Assembly: GCA_947585525.1 (NCBI GenBank)
Contig: CANPXA010000022.1
Span: forward strand, 1 to 14,337
Reading direction: 5' to 3'
DNA from: an uncultured Akkermansia sp.
GTDB lineage: Bacteria; Verrucomicrobiota; Verrucomicrobiia; Verrucomicrobiales; Akkermansiaceae
Length of the DNA stretch: 14,337 bases
Of the stretch, positions 1 to 6,546 are shown piece by piece. How positions within the stretch are numbered: position 1 is the first letter of the stretch; the number at the start of each line of letters is the position of its first letter. Below the pieces are notes generated by a model. That model was not told where the DNA came from, ran no database searches, and worked only from the letters and a program-made list of their open reading frames with translations. A program made the position numbers and the translations under genes.

Positions 1-105
1 ATCGCTCTCTGGATGAATCGCTACCCTCGCGCCATCTTCGAGGGCAAATCCGCCTGGCATATGGCTCATTCCTTCCGTCACTATTTTACCCCTCTCTTCG
101 CATGA
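1..105 (+). CDS. C-terminal fragment of an unidentified protein (5' end outside window)
   Basis: An open frame enters from the left edge and runs in frame 1 for 34 codons to a TGA at 103-105. The visible tail is rich in aromatic and basic residues and ends in HSFRHYFTPLFA. It reads like real protein rather than random translation, and its third codon positions are mostly C or T. It ends about 110 bp before the stop of the convergent aquaporin gene, with a stem-loop in between, which is the arrangement expected at the end of a real plus-strand gene. I do not recognise the family and too little is visible to assign a function. An open frame of this length could also occur by chance. Confidence 0.5.
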   Translation: MALWMNRYPRAIFEGKSAWHMAHSFRHYFTPLFA

Positions 106-151
106 CCTCAACTCTTTCTGTCATATGTTGCATTTGTTCTTGCAATTCACA

Positions 152-174
152 CTGCAACGGCTTTCCCGTTGCAG
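152..174. terminator. Stem-loop between convergent genes
   Basis: A perfect 9-bp stem (CTGCAACGG / CCGTTGCAG) with a 5-nt loop lies between the end of the partial plus-strand gene and the end of aqpZ. No T-tract follows immediately on either strand. A T-rich run begins about 25 nt later on the plus strand (201-216). The position fits a shared terminator or 3'-end-stabilising hairpin, but it is not a textbook intrinsic terminator. Confidence 0.4.
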
Positions 175-214
175 GCTCGAAATGGCATTCCCTGATCAGG
201 ATTTTTGTCTTTTT

Positions 215-913
215 TTACTCCACTGAACTGCCCTCTCCCTTCTTGCAGCAACAGCAGCATCCGCCTATCAGCGCGTACACTCCCGCAGCAAGCAAACCGC
301 CCACAAGCGGAGCAGCAATGAAGACCCACACGTTGCTCAGAGCATCACCGCCGACCATGAGCGCCGGTCCGAGGCTGCGAGCCGGGTTCACGGATGTTCC
401 GGTGAATGGTATGCCCAACAAATGCACCAGTGTGAGCGAGAGACCGATCACGATACCGGCTACGCTTCCGTAGTTCGGCTTGCTCGTCACGCCCAAAACC
501 GCCAGCACAAACACGAAGGTCAGGATGCATTCTACCAGAAGCGAACAAGGTACGCATCCCTGATAGAGACCATTCGCACCCAGGCTGCTTCCCGGCTCAG
601 CGAGACACATAAGTACCGCTGCCCCGGCAATGGCTCCCAAGCACTGAAAGACCACGTAGCCAATGAAGTCCTTCACGCTCATGCGTCCGCTCACCAGCAT
701 CCCGATGGATACTGCCGGGTTGACGTGGCAGCCGGATACATTGCCTATGGAATATGCCATAGCGACGATAACCAGACCGAACGCCAGTGCTGTTGCTATA
801 TACGACCCAATGTTGCTCATCGAGCAATGGGTCATCGCTGCCGTGCCACAGGCAAAGAGCACCAACACGAACGTGCCGATGAATTCTGCGATGTATTTCT
901 TCAGACTGTTCAT
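215..913 (-). CDS. aqpZ: Aquaporin Z-type water channel with a five-cysteine C-terminal tail
   Basis: This is a 232-residue major intrinsic protein, close to the usual 230 residues of AqpZ, in the inner membrane. The start is the ATG at 913, because MNSLKKYIAEFIGTF matches the family N-terminus and the longer frame upstream overlaps the promoter. The two pore signatures are NPA at 65-67 and NPA at 176-178, the latter in GTSVNPARS. The residues matching the AqpZ selectivity filter are present: F45, H164, T173 and R179. That composition predicts a water-selective pore rather than a glycerol channel. C62 replaces the usual glycine in the GGHxNPA segment. The tail carries five consecutive cysteines (219-223) followed by KKGEGSSVE, which is not a normal AqpZ feature. 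The gene is divergent from ilvA and has its own promoter. No clear Shine-Dalgarno sequence precedes the ATG. Confidence 0.93.
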   Translation of the reverse strand: MNSLKKYIAEFIGTFVLVLFACGTAAMTHCSMSNIGSYIATALAFGLVIVAMAYSIGNVSGCHVNPAVSIGMLVSGRMSVKDFIGYVVFQCLGAIAGAAVLMCLAEPGSSLGANGLYQGCVPCSLLVECILTFVFVLAVLGVTSKPNYGSVAGIVIGLSLTLVHLLGIPFTGTSVNPARSLGPALMVGGDALSNVWVFIAAPLVGGLLAAGVYALIGGCCCCCKKGEGSSVE

Positions 914-957
914 AATTATAGTTTTGTTGAAGAGAGGTCGTAACCCCTCTTCTCCGT

Positions 958-986
958 ACGATACCTGAAACCCAGGCAAATGTCAA
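958..986 (-). promoter_or_regulatory. Sigma-70-type promoter of aqpZ
   Basis: On the minus strand, a perfect -35 TTGACA (plus-strand positions 981-986) is followed after 17 bp by TATCGT (958-963, 4 of 6 matches). The predicted start near 951 leaves a leader of about 37 nt. The first bases of that leader could form a small hairpin (AGAGG / CCTCT, plus-strand 933-950). The promoter points into aqpZ and lies back to back with the ilvA promoter. Confidence 0.65.
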
Positions 987-998
987 GTCGCGGCAAAT

Positions 999-1027
999 GG
1001 GCAAACGCATTTCTAATGCGTTTGCCC
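999..1027. repeat. 29-bp perfect palindrome (copy 1) between divergent promoters
   Basis: Arms GGGCAAACGCATT (999-1011) and AATGCGTTTGCCC (1015-1027) are perfectly complementary over 13 bp around a 3-base centre, TCT. The element lies 12 bp from the aqpZ -35 box and 11 bp from the ilvA -35 box. Positions 1000-1029 recur exactly, in the same orientation, at 12126-12155. It may be an operator for a dimeric regulator or a dispersed extragenic palindrome. No open frame crosses it. Confidence 0.85.
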
Positions 1028-1038
1028 TGATGTGCGTC

Positions 1039-1067
1039 TTGCCATGGTGAAAGGATTGTGATAGAAT
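1039..1067 (+). promoter_or_regulatory. Extended -10 sigma-70-type promoter of ilvA
   Basis: TTGCCA (1039-1044) is followed after exactly 17 bp by TAGAAT (1062-1067), preceded by TGA, which gives an extended -10 (TGn). The predicted start is near 1074, so the leader before the ilvA ATG is only about 12 nt. That leader has no convincing Shine-Dalgarno sequence. Confidence 0.65.
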
Positions 1068-1085
1068 GCGGGCGGGAAATAGGCT

Positions 1086-2654
1086 ATGAGCGAGTTACAA
1101 GATAAACTGTTTGATGAGATATTGCAGGCGCGCCAGCGGGTGTACGCCGTGGGGGAGAAAACACCTCTGCAGCAGATCAATTTGCCTGGGATTGACGCCA
1201 TCGTCTTTGCCAAACGAGAAGATTTGGGGCCGATCAAAGCGTACAAGTGGCGCGGCGCATACAACTGCATGGCTAAGCTGAGTCCGGAGCAACGAGCCGG
1301 CGGAGTTGTGGCCGCCAGCGCCGGCAACCACGGTCAGGGCGTGGCACTCGCTGCCTCCAAACTCGGTTGCAAGGCCTACATATTCATGCCTCGTTCTACC
1401 CCGCACGTGAAACAAAATGCCGTACGAGCCCACGGTGGTGACAACGTAGAAATTATCCTGACCGGCGACTCATACGATGCCGCCTCTGCCGCTGCCCACC
1501 GGTTTGCCGAAGAAAAAGGACTTACATTTGTGCACCCTTACGATGACCTTTCTACCATGGGAGGTCAGGGAACTCTCGCTGACGAAGTCGTTATGAGCGG
1601 ACAGGGTCCGTTTGATCGTGTTTATCTTCAGATAGGTGGGGGAGGACTTGCCTCCGGCTGTGCTTGCTGGTTCAAGAAATTCTGGCCGGGATGCCGCTGC
1701 ATCGGTGTCGAGGGCAATGACCAGGCTTCCATGAAGCTCGCCAAGCAAATGGGAAAGAGGTCAGAACTTTCCTATGTCGATGTGTTTTGCGACGGCACAG
1801 CCGTGCGTATCGCCGGAGAAAACACTTTCCAGCTCTGTCGAGAGTTGCTCGATGATTTCGTAACGGTCAGCAACGAAGAGGTTTGCCAGGCCATTCGCTC
1901 CCTCTGGGACAGCATACGCATTGCCCCGGAACCATCCGGAGCTATGGGGCTTGCCGCCTTCCTCCAGGACTGGGATCACGGACGTATTCGCCCCGGCGAA
2001 AAAATCCTCGTCATCATCTCCGGCGCCAACATGGATTTCTCGCAACTCGGAGTTATTGCTTCCCGTTCCGGAGTACGTGAGTCCAACCGCAAGCTGCGTT
2101 TCTTGCGCATACCCATGGAAACCAAGCGCGGACAGATTCTGCGTTACCTCGAATATATCCCGGAGGGGGTGCAGCTCATGGATGTGCAATACGGGCGGAC
2201 CAACTCGGAGCTCCAGCATCCTGTCTTTGGAGTACTTGGTACACAGGAACAGTTCGACGAGATCAACGCAAGTCTCAAAAAATACGGTCTGGAAGCTCAA
2301 GATGTGACTCACGACGAGGACGTGGCGTTCCGCCTGATTTCCTATGACCGCGTGCATCTCAGTCACCCTGTTTTCTTCGTCATCGAATTTCCGGAGCGTC
2401 CCGGGGCCTTTCTTGAGTTCATGCGAGCTGTTGGAGAGTACGCCAATCTCTGTTACTTCAATTATCGCTACTCCGGCGAATCTGTGGGGCGCGCCCTGGT
2501 CGGTCTTGAATTTGCATCTCGTGCTGACCGCGATGCTTGCCGCGCCCGTGCGGAGCAACTCAAAGGCACCACGATCCAGCGTATCCATGAACTCAGCGAC
2601 GATGTGCGCCGTCGGGTTCTTGGTCGCATGAGCCCGGAGAAAGAGTCATGCTGA
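1086..2654 (+). CDS. ilvA: Threonine ammonia-lyase (threonine deaminase), biosynthetic type
   Basis: This 522-residue cytoplasmic PLP enzyme converts L-threonine to 2-oxobutanoate and ammonia, the committed step toward isoleucine. The N-terminal fold-type II domain (about 25-325) holds the PLP lysine K54 in KAYKWRGAYN, the SAGNHGQG loop (78-85) and the phosphate-binding glycine loop IGGGGL (183-188). EPSGAMGLA (282-290) and ISGANMDF (311-318) are also typical of the family. The C-terminal region carries two ACT-like regulatory halves (about 335-410 and 427-507). The overall length matches the E. coli biosynthetic enzyme (514 residues) rather than the short catabolic form, so feedback control by isoleucine is expected. 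The residues before and after the PLP lysine (AYKW) differ from the common SFKL. The stop overlaps the start of maf, which suggests translational coupling. Confidence 0.95.
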   Translation: MSELQDKLFDEILQARQRVYAVGEKTPLQQINLPGIDAIVFAKREDLGPIKAYKWRGAYNCMAKLSPEQRAGGVVAASAGNHGQGVALAASKLGCKAYIFMPRSTPHVKQNAVRAHGGDNVEIILTGDSYDAASAAAHRFAEEKGLTFVHPYDDLSTMGGQGTLADEVVMSGQGPFDRVYLQIGGGGLASGCACWFKKFWPGCRCIGVEGNDQASMKLAKQMGKRSELSYVDVFCDGTAVRIAGENTFQLCRELLDDFVTVSNEEVCQAIRSLWDSIRIAPEPSGAMGLAAFLQDWDHGRIRPGEKILVIISGANMDFSQLGVIASRSGVRESNRKLRFLRIPMETKRGQILRYLEYIPEGVQLMDVQYGRTNSELQHPVFGVLGTQEQFDEINASLKKYGLEAQDVTHDEDVAFRLISYDRVHLSHPVFFVIEFPERPGAFLEFMRAVGEYANLCYFNYRYSGESVGRALVGLEFASRADRDACRARAEQLKGTTIQRIHELSDDVRRRVLGRMSPEKESC

Positions 2655-3196
2655 TTCTTGCTTCCCAATCTCCTCGCCGCCGCGATCTTTTGCTGCGTAA
2701 GGGTATTTCCTTCTGCGTCATTTCGCGTGATGTTCCGGAAGTCAATGATGTTGCTCTACCCCCTCAGCAACTGTGCGCGGAGAATGCAGCGCACAAAGCT
2801 TCGGCGGTTGCCGTTGACTTCCCTGGACACATTGTTGTCGGTGCGGATACCCTCGTCTTTCTGGACGGAGAACCCCTCGGCAAACCCGTCGATCTGGATG
2901 ACGCCCGCCGAATGCTCTCCAGACTCCAGAATCGCACTCATACGGTCTGCACCGCAGTCGCGGTCTTTATGCCCGGTGGCGAACGACGCGATTTCACCAC
3001 GCTCAGCGAAGTTACTTTCCGACCCATGTCAGAGCACGATATTGAGCACTACCTTGCCGAGGTCCCTGTCCTCGACAAGGCCGGGGCATACGCCATGCAG
3101 GAAAAAAGCGAACTCATCGTCGAATCGGTACATGGCGACGTGGATAACGTCATCGGACTCCCTATCTCACAGCTTCTGCGCACGCTCCTCTCCTGA
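2648..3196 (+). CDS. maf: Maf/YhdE-family nucleoside triphosphate pyrophosphatase
   Basis: This 182-residue cytoplasmic protein hydrolyses nucleoside triphosphates to the monophosphate and pyrophosphate. The YhdE branch prefers dTTP and UTP and removes modified pyrimidine nucleotides. The family motifs are all visible: ASQSPRR at 5-11, GADT at 65-68, the THTVCTAV segment (97-104), DKAGAY at 143-148 with Q151, and GLP at 170-172. It is slightly shorter than E. coli YhdE (197). The ATG sits inside the end of ilvA (ATGCTGA, 7 bp shared). GGAG lies 8 nt upstream, inside the ilvA coding sequence, which makes this one of the few genes here with a plausible ribosome-binding site. It is probably co-transcribed with ilvA. 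No metabolic link between the two products is obvious. Confidence 0.93.
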   Translation: MLILASQSPRRRDLLLRKGISFCVISRDVPEVNDVALPPQQLCAENAAHKASAVAVDFPGHIVVGADTLVFLDGEPLGKPVDLDDARRMLSRLQNRTHTVCTAVAVFMPGGERRDFTTLSEVTFRPMSEHDIEHYLAEVPVLDKAGAYAMQEKSELIVESVHGDVDNVIGLPISQLLRTLLS

Positions 3197-3213
3197 ACGA
3201 ACAGTTGCGGGTC

Positions 3214-3232
3214 AAGGGAGGTTTTTTCCCTT
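3214..3232. terminator. Weak stem-loop between convergent maf and corC-like gene
   Basis: AAGGGA (3214-3219) and TCCCTT (3227-3232) form a 6-bp stem whose loop contains a run of T residues. It lies 18 bp after the maf stop in the 108-bp convergent gap. The stem is short and no T-tract follows it, so this is only a candidate terminator. Confidence 0.25.
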
Positions 3233-3304
3233 CACCTGAGCATAGACTGGCACCCTTTCATGGCATCGTCATTAGCTCACATACGTCCCGCTTGCCGGAT
3301 ACCA

Positions 3305-4723
3305 TCACTCCTGAGGTTCAGTCGGGGAGTACGTAATCCTCGTCTGGGTCACCCTTCTCCCATCCGTTGCCGTTACCGTCAGCAAATAATCACGGATACG
3401 AATCTGTTCATTCACCTCAGGGAGGTGATCGAGACGATCCGTGATATAGCCCCCGATCGTGGAAATCCCCGCATCACTCTCAAGCTCACCTAAACGGGGC
3501 AATTCTTCTTCCAGGTCAAAGAGAGTCATCGAGCCATTCGCCATATACTGACCATTCCCGAGCGAATAAAAATCTCGGGTCTCATCTGCTTCAAACTCGT
3601 CCTGGATGTCATCTCCCACGATTTCTTCCAAAACGTCATCCAAGTATACGAGTCCGACCGCCACTCCGTGCTCATCTACAACGAGTGCGCTGTGGGTGCG
3701 TTCCTTGGAGAAGAAATTCAGCAACGTGTCCAGCTTCATTGTTTCAGGCACAACCTTGAGGGGACGGCGCACACTGAGGATGTCCGTGCTGTTTGAGCGA
3801 ACCAGCTTGAGCATATCTTTCACATGCACCCATCCTTTTACGTCATCAAGATGTCCGTCCACGAGAGCAAATCGACTGTGCGGACTGGAACTTACTTTCT
3901 CCAGATTTTGGTCAAAGCTGTCGTTCACGTCCAGCACCTCAACATCGTTTCTTGGCACGAGTATCTCGCGCACGGAACGGTCATTGAGCTCCAGCGCATT
4001 CATCGAAATTTCCGCCTCCGTCTCAGTCACTTCCTTGCTCCGTCCGCTCTCCTCCACGATCTGCGCAATTTCTTCAGCGCTGTGGTAATTGTTCGGTGAG
4101 TAATGGGTATCCACGCCGAAGAGGTAATGGGCGATCGCATTGGCCGTGTTATTGAAGAGCTTGACGATCCACGAGGTAGCTCGAGCGAAGCGCACCATCC
4201 AGTTGGCGGTACCCAAGGCTACCTCAAGCGGGTGACGTATGGCAAGACTCTTCGGGACAAGTTCGCCCAGCACGACGTGTGCGAAGGTAAACAAACTGTA
4301 GGAAACGACGTATGAAATAAAACTTACCGCCACCGGCTGCAGATGCAGGTAGTAACTGAGGGGAGGAGCAATGAGCTGTTCAATAAAAGGCTCACCGAGG
4401 TTGCCGAGAGCAAGGGAAGCAATCGTGATACCGACTTGATTGGCAGAGAGGTAGGAATCCAAATGGCGAACAATGTGCTTGGCGTTCTCCCTGCTTTTCG
4501 CCTCGGACTTTGTGTCGTGATTTGTCGCCGTCAGCTGGCTTTCCCTCACCCGGGCGCTCGCAAATTCATTCGCCACAAAAAAGGCGTTCAAGAAGAGGAA
4601 GAAGACGACCCCGATAAGAAAAAGCAGGATCGTGTCCACCGACGGATAACTCCACTCCACTCGGGCTGCCTGTTCGGGCGTGAGCACGAGCCAATTCCAT
4701 ATGCTGTCCAGTGTCTCCTTCAT
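3305..4723 (-). CDS. HlyC/CorC (CNNM) family membrane protein with DUF21, CBS pair and CorC domain
   Basis: This 472-residue inner-membrane protein belongs to the family linked to Mg2+/Co2+ export or homeostasis (CorC, YhdP/MpfA, eukaryotic CNNM). The domain order is canonical. A DUF21/CNNM transmembrane region spans about 30-205, with hydrophobic segments near 31-53, 96-118, 130-152 and 170-190. Two CBS motifs follow (about 255-312 and 317-374; note SALVVDEHGVAVGLVYLDDV at 345-364). The C-terminal CorC/HlyC transporter-associated domain spans about 388-466. An acidic patch (EEIVGDDIQDEFEADE, 366-381) links the CBS and C-terminal domains, as is usual in the family. The ATG follows the TGA of the upstream fmdB-like gene with no base between them, so translation is probably coupled. 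The transported ion cannot be read from the sequence. Confidence 0.92.
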   Translation of the reverse strand: MKETLDSIWNWLVLTPEQAARVEWSYPSVDTILLFLIGVVFFLFLNAFFVANEFASARVRESQLTATNHDTKSEAKSRENAKHIVRHLDSYLSANQVGITIASLALGNLGEPFIEQLIAPPLSYYLHLQPVAVSFISYVVSYSLFTFAHVVLGELVPKSLAIRHPLEVALGTANWMVRFARATSWIVKLFNNTANAIAHYLFGVDTHYSPNNYHSAEEIAQIVEESGRSKEVTETEAEISMNALELNDRSVREILVPRNDVEVLDVNDSFDQNLEKVSSSPHSRFALVDGHLDDVKGWVHVKDMLKLVRSNSTDILSVRRPLKVVPETMKLDTLLNFFSKERTHSALVVDEHGVAVGLVYLDDVLEEIVGDDIQDEFEADETRDFYSLGNGQYMANGSMTLFDLEEELPRLGELESDAGISTIGGYITDRLDHLPEVNEQIRIRDYLLTVTATDGRRVTQTRITYSPTEPQE

Positions 4724-4984
4724 TCAAAGTTTCTCATACTCTCCCGTCCCTCTTTTCTCCAGAACCGTAAACCCGGCCTTTTTTGCATCACTCAGAGAAA
4801 CAGGCGCCGTTACTTTCGGCACAACCACGCGGCTCACCTTCTTCTTCACCGGGTTCTTGCAGTACAGGCACTTCGTGTGAGGTTCCCTCTTCAAATCGCG
4901 TCTGAGTTCATACCCCTTCCGGCACATCTTGCATGACCTGTTCGGATCCTCCGGGTGCTCGGATATGTATTCGTAGATTGGCAT
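4724..4984 (-). CDS. FmdB-type zinc-ribbon protein
   Basis: This small basic protein of 86 residues starts at the ATG at 4984, where MPIYEY matches the conserved N-terminus of the FmdB regulatory family. A longer in-frame ATG at 5035 gives an unmatched extension and is not preferred. Two CxxC pairs, C18-C21 and C39-C42, form the predicted zinc ribbon, and a lysine-rich segment (47-58) follows. The insertion between MPIYEY and the first CxxC (ISEHPEDPNRS) differs from the common form, in which the first cysteine follows almost at once. FmdB was named as a putative regulator of formamidase and amidase genes, and its real role is mostly unknown. The gene lies between rpsN and the corC-like gene on the same strand. 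A purine-rich GGAGGAGG stands about 19 nt before the ATG, too far for normal use. Confidence 0.8.
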   Translation of the reverse strand: MPIYEYISEHPEDPNRSCKMCRKGYELRRDLKREPHTKCLYCKNPVKKKVSRVVVPKVTAPVSLSDAKKAGFTVLEKRGTGEYEKL

Positions 4985-5035
4985 AAATGAAATCGCGAGC
5001 CACCCTCCTCCGGAATAGCCCGCGCGCAGTCTCAC

Positions 5036-5056
5036 GTCAAGCCGCAGCGGCTCGAC
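5036..5056. terminator. Strong hairpin just after rpsN
   Basis: On the minus strand GTCGAGCCG - CTG - CGGCTTGAC forms a 9-bp stem (one G-U pair on the RNA) starting 10 nt after the rpsN stop codon. No T-tract follows in the direction of transcription. It may attenuate read-through into fmdB or protect the rpsN 3' end, giving S14 a different dose from the downstream genes. Confidence 0.4.
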
Positions 5057-5066
5057 CTTTCTTGCT

Positions 5067-5336
5067 TCACCAGCTTGATTTTGTAACCCCGGGAATCATC
5101 CCTTGGTTGGCAAGCTCACGAAATGCGATACGCGACAGATGAAAGCGGCGCAGATAGCCGTGACGACGTCCGGTGAGTTCACACCGGTTTACTCCACGTG
5201 TCGGAGACGCGTTGCGCGGCAACATCGTCAGTCCCACGTAGTCTCCCTCGGCCTTCAATTTAGCACGCAGCTCCGCGTAACGCGCGGCAGTTGCGTTCTT
5301 CTTCTTGTTTCCCTCAATCCTGCTCTTTTTAGCCAT
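5067..5336 (-). CDS. rpsN: 30S ribosomal protein S14, short zinc-free form
   Basis: S14 binds the 3' major domain of 16S rRNA in the head of the 30S subunit. The protein has 89 residues from the ATG at 5336. The frame stays open to 5378, but the upstream part lies in the promoter and leader, and MAKKS is the conserved family start. The conserved C-terminal half is intact: LPRNASPTR (39-47), NRCELTGRRHGYLRRF (50-65), SRIAFREL (68-75) and IPGVTKSSW at the end. There is a single cysteine (C52) and no CxxC pairs, so this is the C-minus form that does not bind zinc. It lacks the central insertion of the 101-residue E. coli protein. It is encoded alone, outside a spc-type ribosomal operon, with its own promoter. 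Whether the genome has a second S14 gene cannot be seen here. Confidence 0.95.
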   Translation of the reverse strand: MAKKSRIEGNKKKNATAARYAELRAKLKAEGDYVGLTMLPRNASPTRGVNRCELTGRRHGYLRRFHLSRIAFRELANQGMIPGVTKSSW

Positions 5337-5356
5337 AATAAAATCGTGTGCGGCAG

Positions 5357-5385
5357 TTTGTACTATATTCTTTGCCACTTGTCAA
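5357..5385 (-). promoter_or_regulatory. Sigma-70-type promoter of rpsN
   Basis: On the minus strand, a perfect TTGACA (plus-strand 5380-5385) and TACAAA (5357-5362, 4 of 6) are separated by 17 bp. A start near 5350 gives a leader of about 13 nt (ending CGATTTTATT before the ATG) with no Shine-Dalgarno sequence. The promoter falls in the 159-bp gap after surA, so rpsN begins a new transcription unit. Confidence 0.6.
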
Positions 5386-5462
5386 TATTTTTTCTGCCTC
5401 TTTCCCCTAAAAAGATTGATTTTGTTTCCCCATGGCAGAATTTACCCGAGATAATCATCCCG

Positions 5463-5490
5463 ACAGTCCGCATGAGGCTCATGAGTCTGT
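5463..5490. terminator. Interrupted stem-loop after surA
   Basis: ACAG...CTGT (4 bp) encloses CATGA-GGC-TCATG (5 bp), with an asymmetric internal loop between them. The structure begins 5 nt after the surA stop on the minus strand. There is no T-tract. It may mark the end of the trkH-to-surA transcript, but the evidence is weak. Confidence 0.25.
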
Positions 5491-5495
5491 GTCCA

Positions 5496-6497
5496 TCAGA
5501 TGAAGGTTCTCACGACGGCTTTCTCCCGAAGCCTTGTCACCCATTCGCGGTAACGTTTCTCGCTCTGCTTACGGCGCACAGCATCGTCCACAGCTTCCTT
5601 CACCTTGCTGAGCGGCGGCGCCGGAGCGAGTTCCTTGCTGATAACGCGGACGAGGGTAAAACCGTTGGGATCCAGCAGAGGTCCGACGAGCTCCCCGGGT
5701 TGTAAACCGAAGACCACGTTGGCGAAGTCCACTGCCAGATCAGCACGTTTCATGGGGGGCCAAAGTCCGCCGTCCTCGGCGTGCTGATCCGAGGAATAAG
5801 AATGTGCCGCTTCCGCAAAAGTCATCTCCTTGTTTTCAATCTTCTGCTTTACCTCCAAGGCGAGGGCGTACAACTGATCCGCTGTCTCGCCCTCCTTGAG
5901 AAGAGCCACCGGCATGTAGATTTTCTCGTAGGTAATCTTATCTTGCGTGATGTCCCTGTAGTCGGACTTCGTCGCGTTGTACTCGGCGCGGATCTCATCC
6001 GGAGTGGGCGGTATGCCACGGTCGTAGCGCGTGCTTCTCATAGCGGCTACGGTCGTTTCTTTGCGGATGGAGTCTCGATAATCGTTTAAAGTCATTCCAC
6101 TTTGGCGCAGCGTGTTGAGCAATTCCTCCCTCTTCCCGTTAAACTGGTAGAGAATGCGACGATTCAGTTCTTCCTCCACCATGGTCTCCGGCAGCATCAT
6201 CCCCTTGGTCTCAAACTCACTCAAGACCAATTCTCTCTCAATCAGTTCGTTGATCACCGCTTTTTTAGCCTTCACCAGCTCTGCCGTGAACCGAGGTCCT
6301 TGTCGAGGATACAACATCATCAACTCACGTATGTACGGCACCAGGCGCGACCTCACTTCGGCCGAGGTTACCGGTCTCCCGTTCACCGTTGCTGCGATGC
6401 GGTTAACGATCTGCGCCTCCGCGCACAAAGCCGTCTCAAAGCTGCCGAACAGAGTCGACACACCCAGCAGCACCATTAACGTGGAGAAGAATTTCAT
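5496..6497 (-). CDS. SurA-like periplasmic chaperone / parvulin peptidyl-prolyl isomerase
   Basis: This 333-residue exported protein probably helps fold outer-membrane or envelope proteins. A signal peptide is visible (MKFFSTLMVLLGVSTLFGSF, then a small-residue region near ALCAEA, about 21-28). The cysteine at 25 lacks a proper lipobox, so a lipoprotein is unlikely. A SurA-type N-terminal helical domain follows (about 29-165; IAATVNGRPVTSAEVRSRL resembles the SurA opening). A single parvulin domain covers about 186-290, with FAEAAHSYSSD (228-238), GGLW (243-246), FGLQPGELVGP (263-273) and a C-terminal helical return (296-325). E. coli SurA is longer (428) and has two parvulin domains, so this is a one-domain relative. 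It is last in the run that starts at trkH, 49 bp after the helicase gene, and has no clear Shine-Dalgarno sequence. Confidence 0.88.
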   Translation of the reverse strand: MKFFSTLMVLLGVSTLFGSFETALCAEAQIVNRIAATVNGRPVTSAEVRSRLVPYIRELMMLYPRQGPRFTAELVKAKKAVINELIERELVLSEFETKGMMLPETMVEEELNRRILYQFNGKREELLNTLRQSGMTLNDYRDSIRKETTVAAMRSTRYDRGIPPTPDEIRAEYNATKSDYRDITQDKITYEKIYMPVALLKEGETADQLYALALEVKQKIENKEMTFAEAAHSYSSDQHAEDGGLWPPMKRADLAVDFANVVFGLQPGELVGPLLDPNGFTLVRVISKELAPAPPLSKVKEAVDDAVRRKQSEKRYREWVTRLREKAVVRTFI

Positions 6498-6546
6498 ACG
6501 GTCATCATTCTACACCATTTTTTCTCTCTGGCAATCTTCTTCTGTG

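Noticed and set aside
191..200. CCTGATCAGG palindrome before a T-rich run as an intrinsic terminator
   Set aside because: With any realistic loop only 3 bp of stem remain, too few to terminate transcription.
422..943. 173-codon plus-strand open frame opposite the aquaporin gene
   Set aside because: It is antisense to a clear AqpZ with all pore motifs, has no family resemblance and has no promoter or ribosome-binding site of its own.
1761..2588. 275-codon minus-strand open frame inside ilvA
   Set aside because: It is a long shadow frame of a strongly conserved enzyme; the translation resembles no protein and no start signal is seen.
4888..5010. Strong GGAGGAGG on the minus strand followed by a GTG, giving a possible 31-codon frame overlapping the start of fmdB
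   Set aside because: The purine run abuts the GTG, so spacing is wrong, and the peptide has no recognisable feature. The same run is about 19 nt from the fmdB ATG, also too far.
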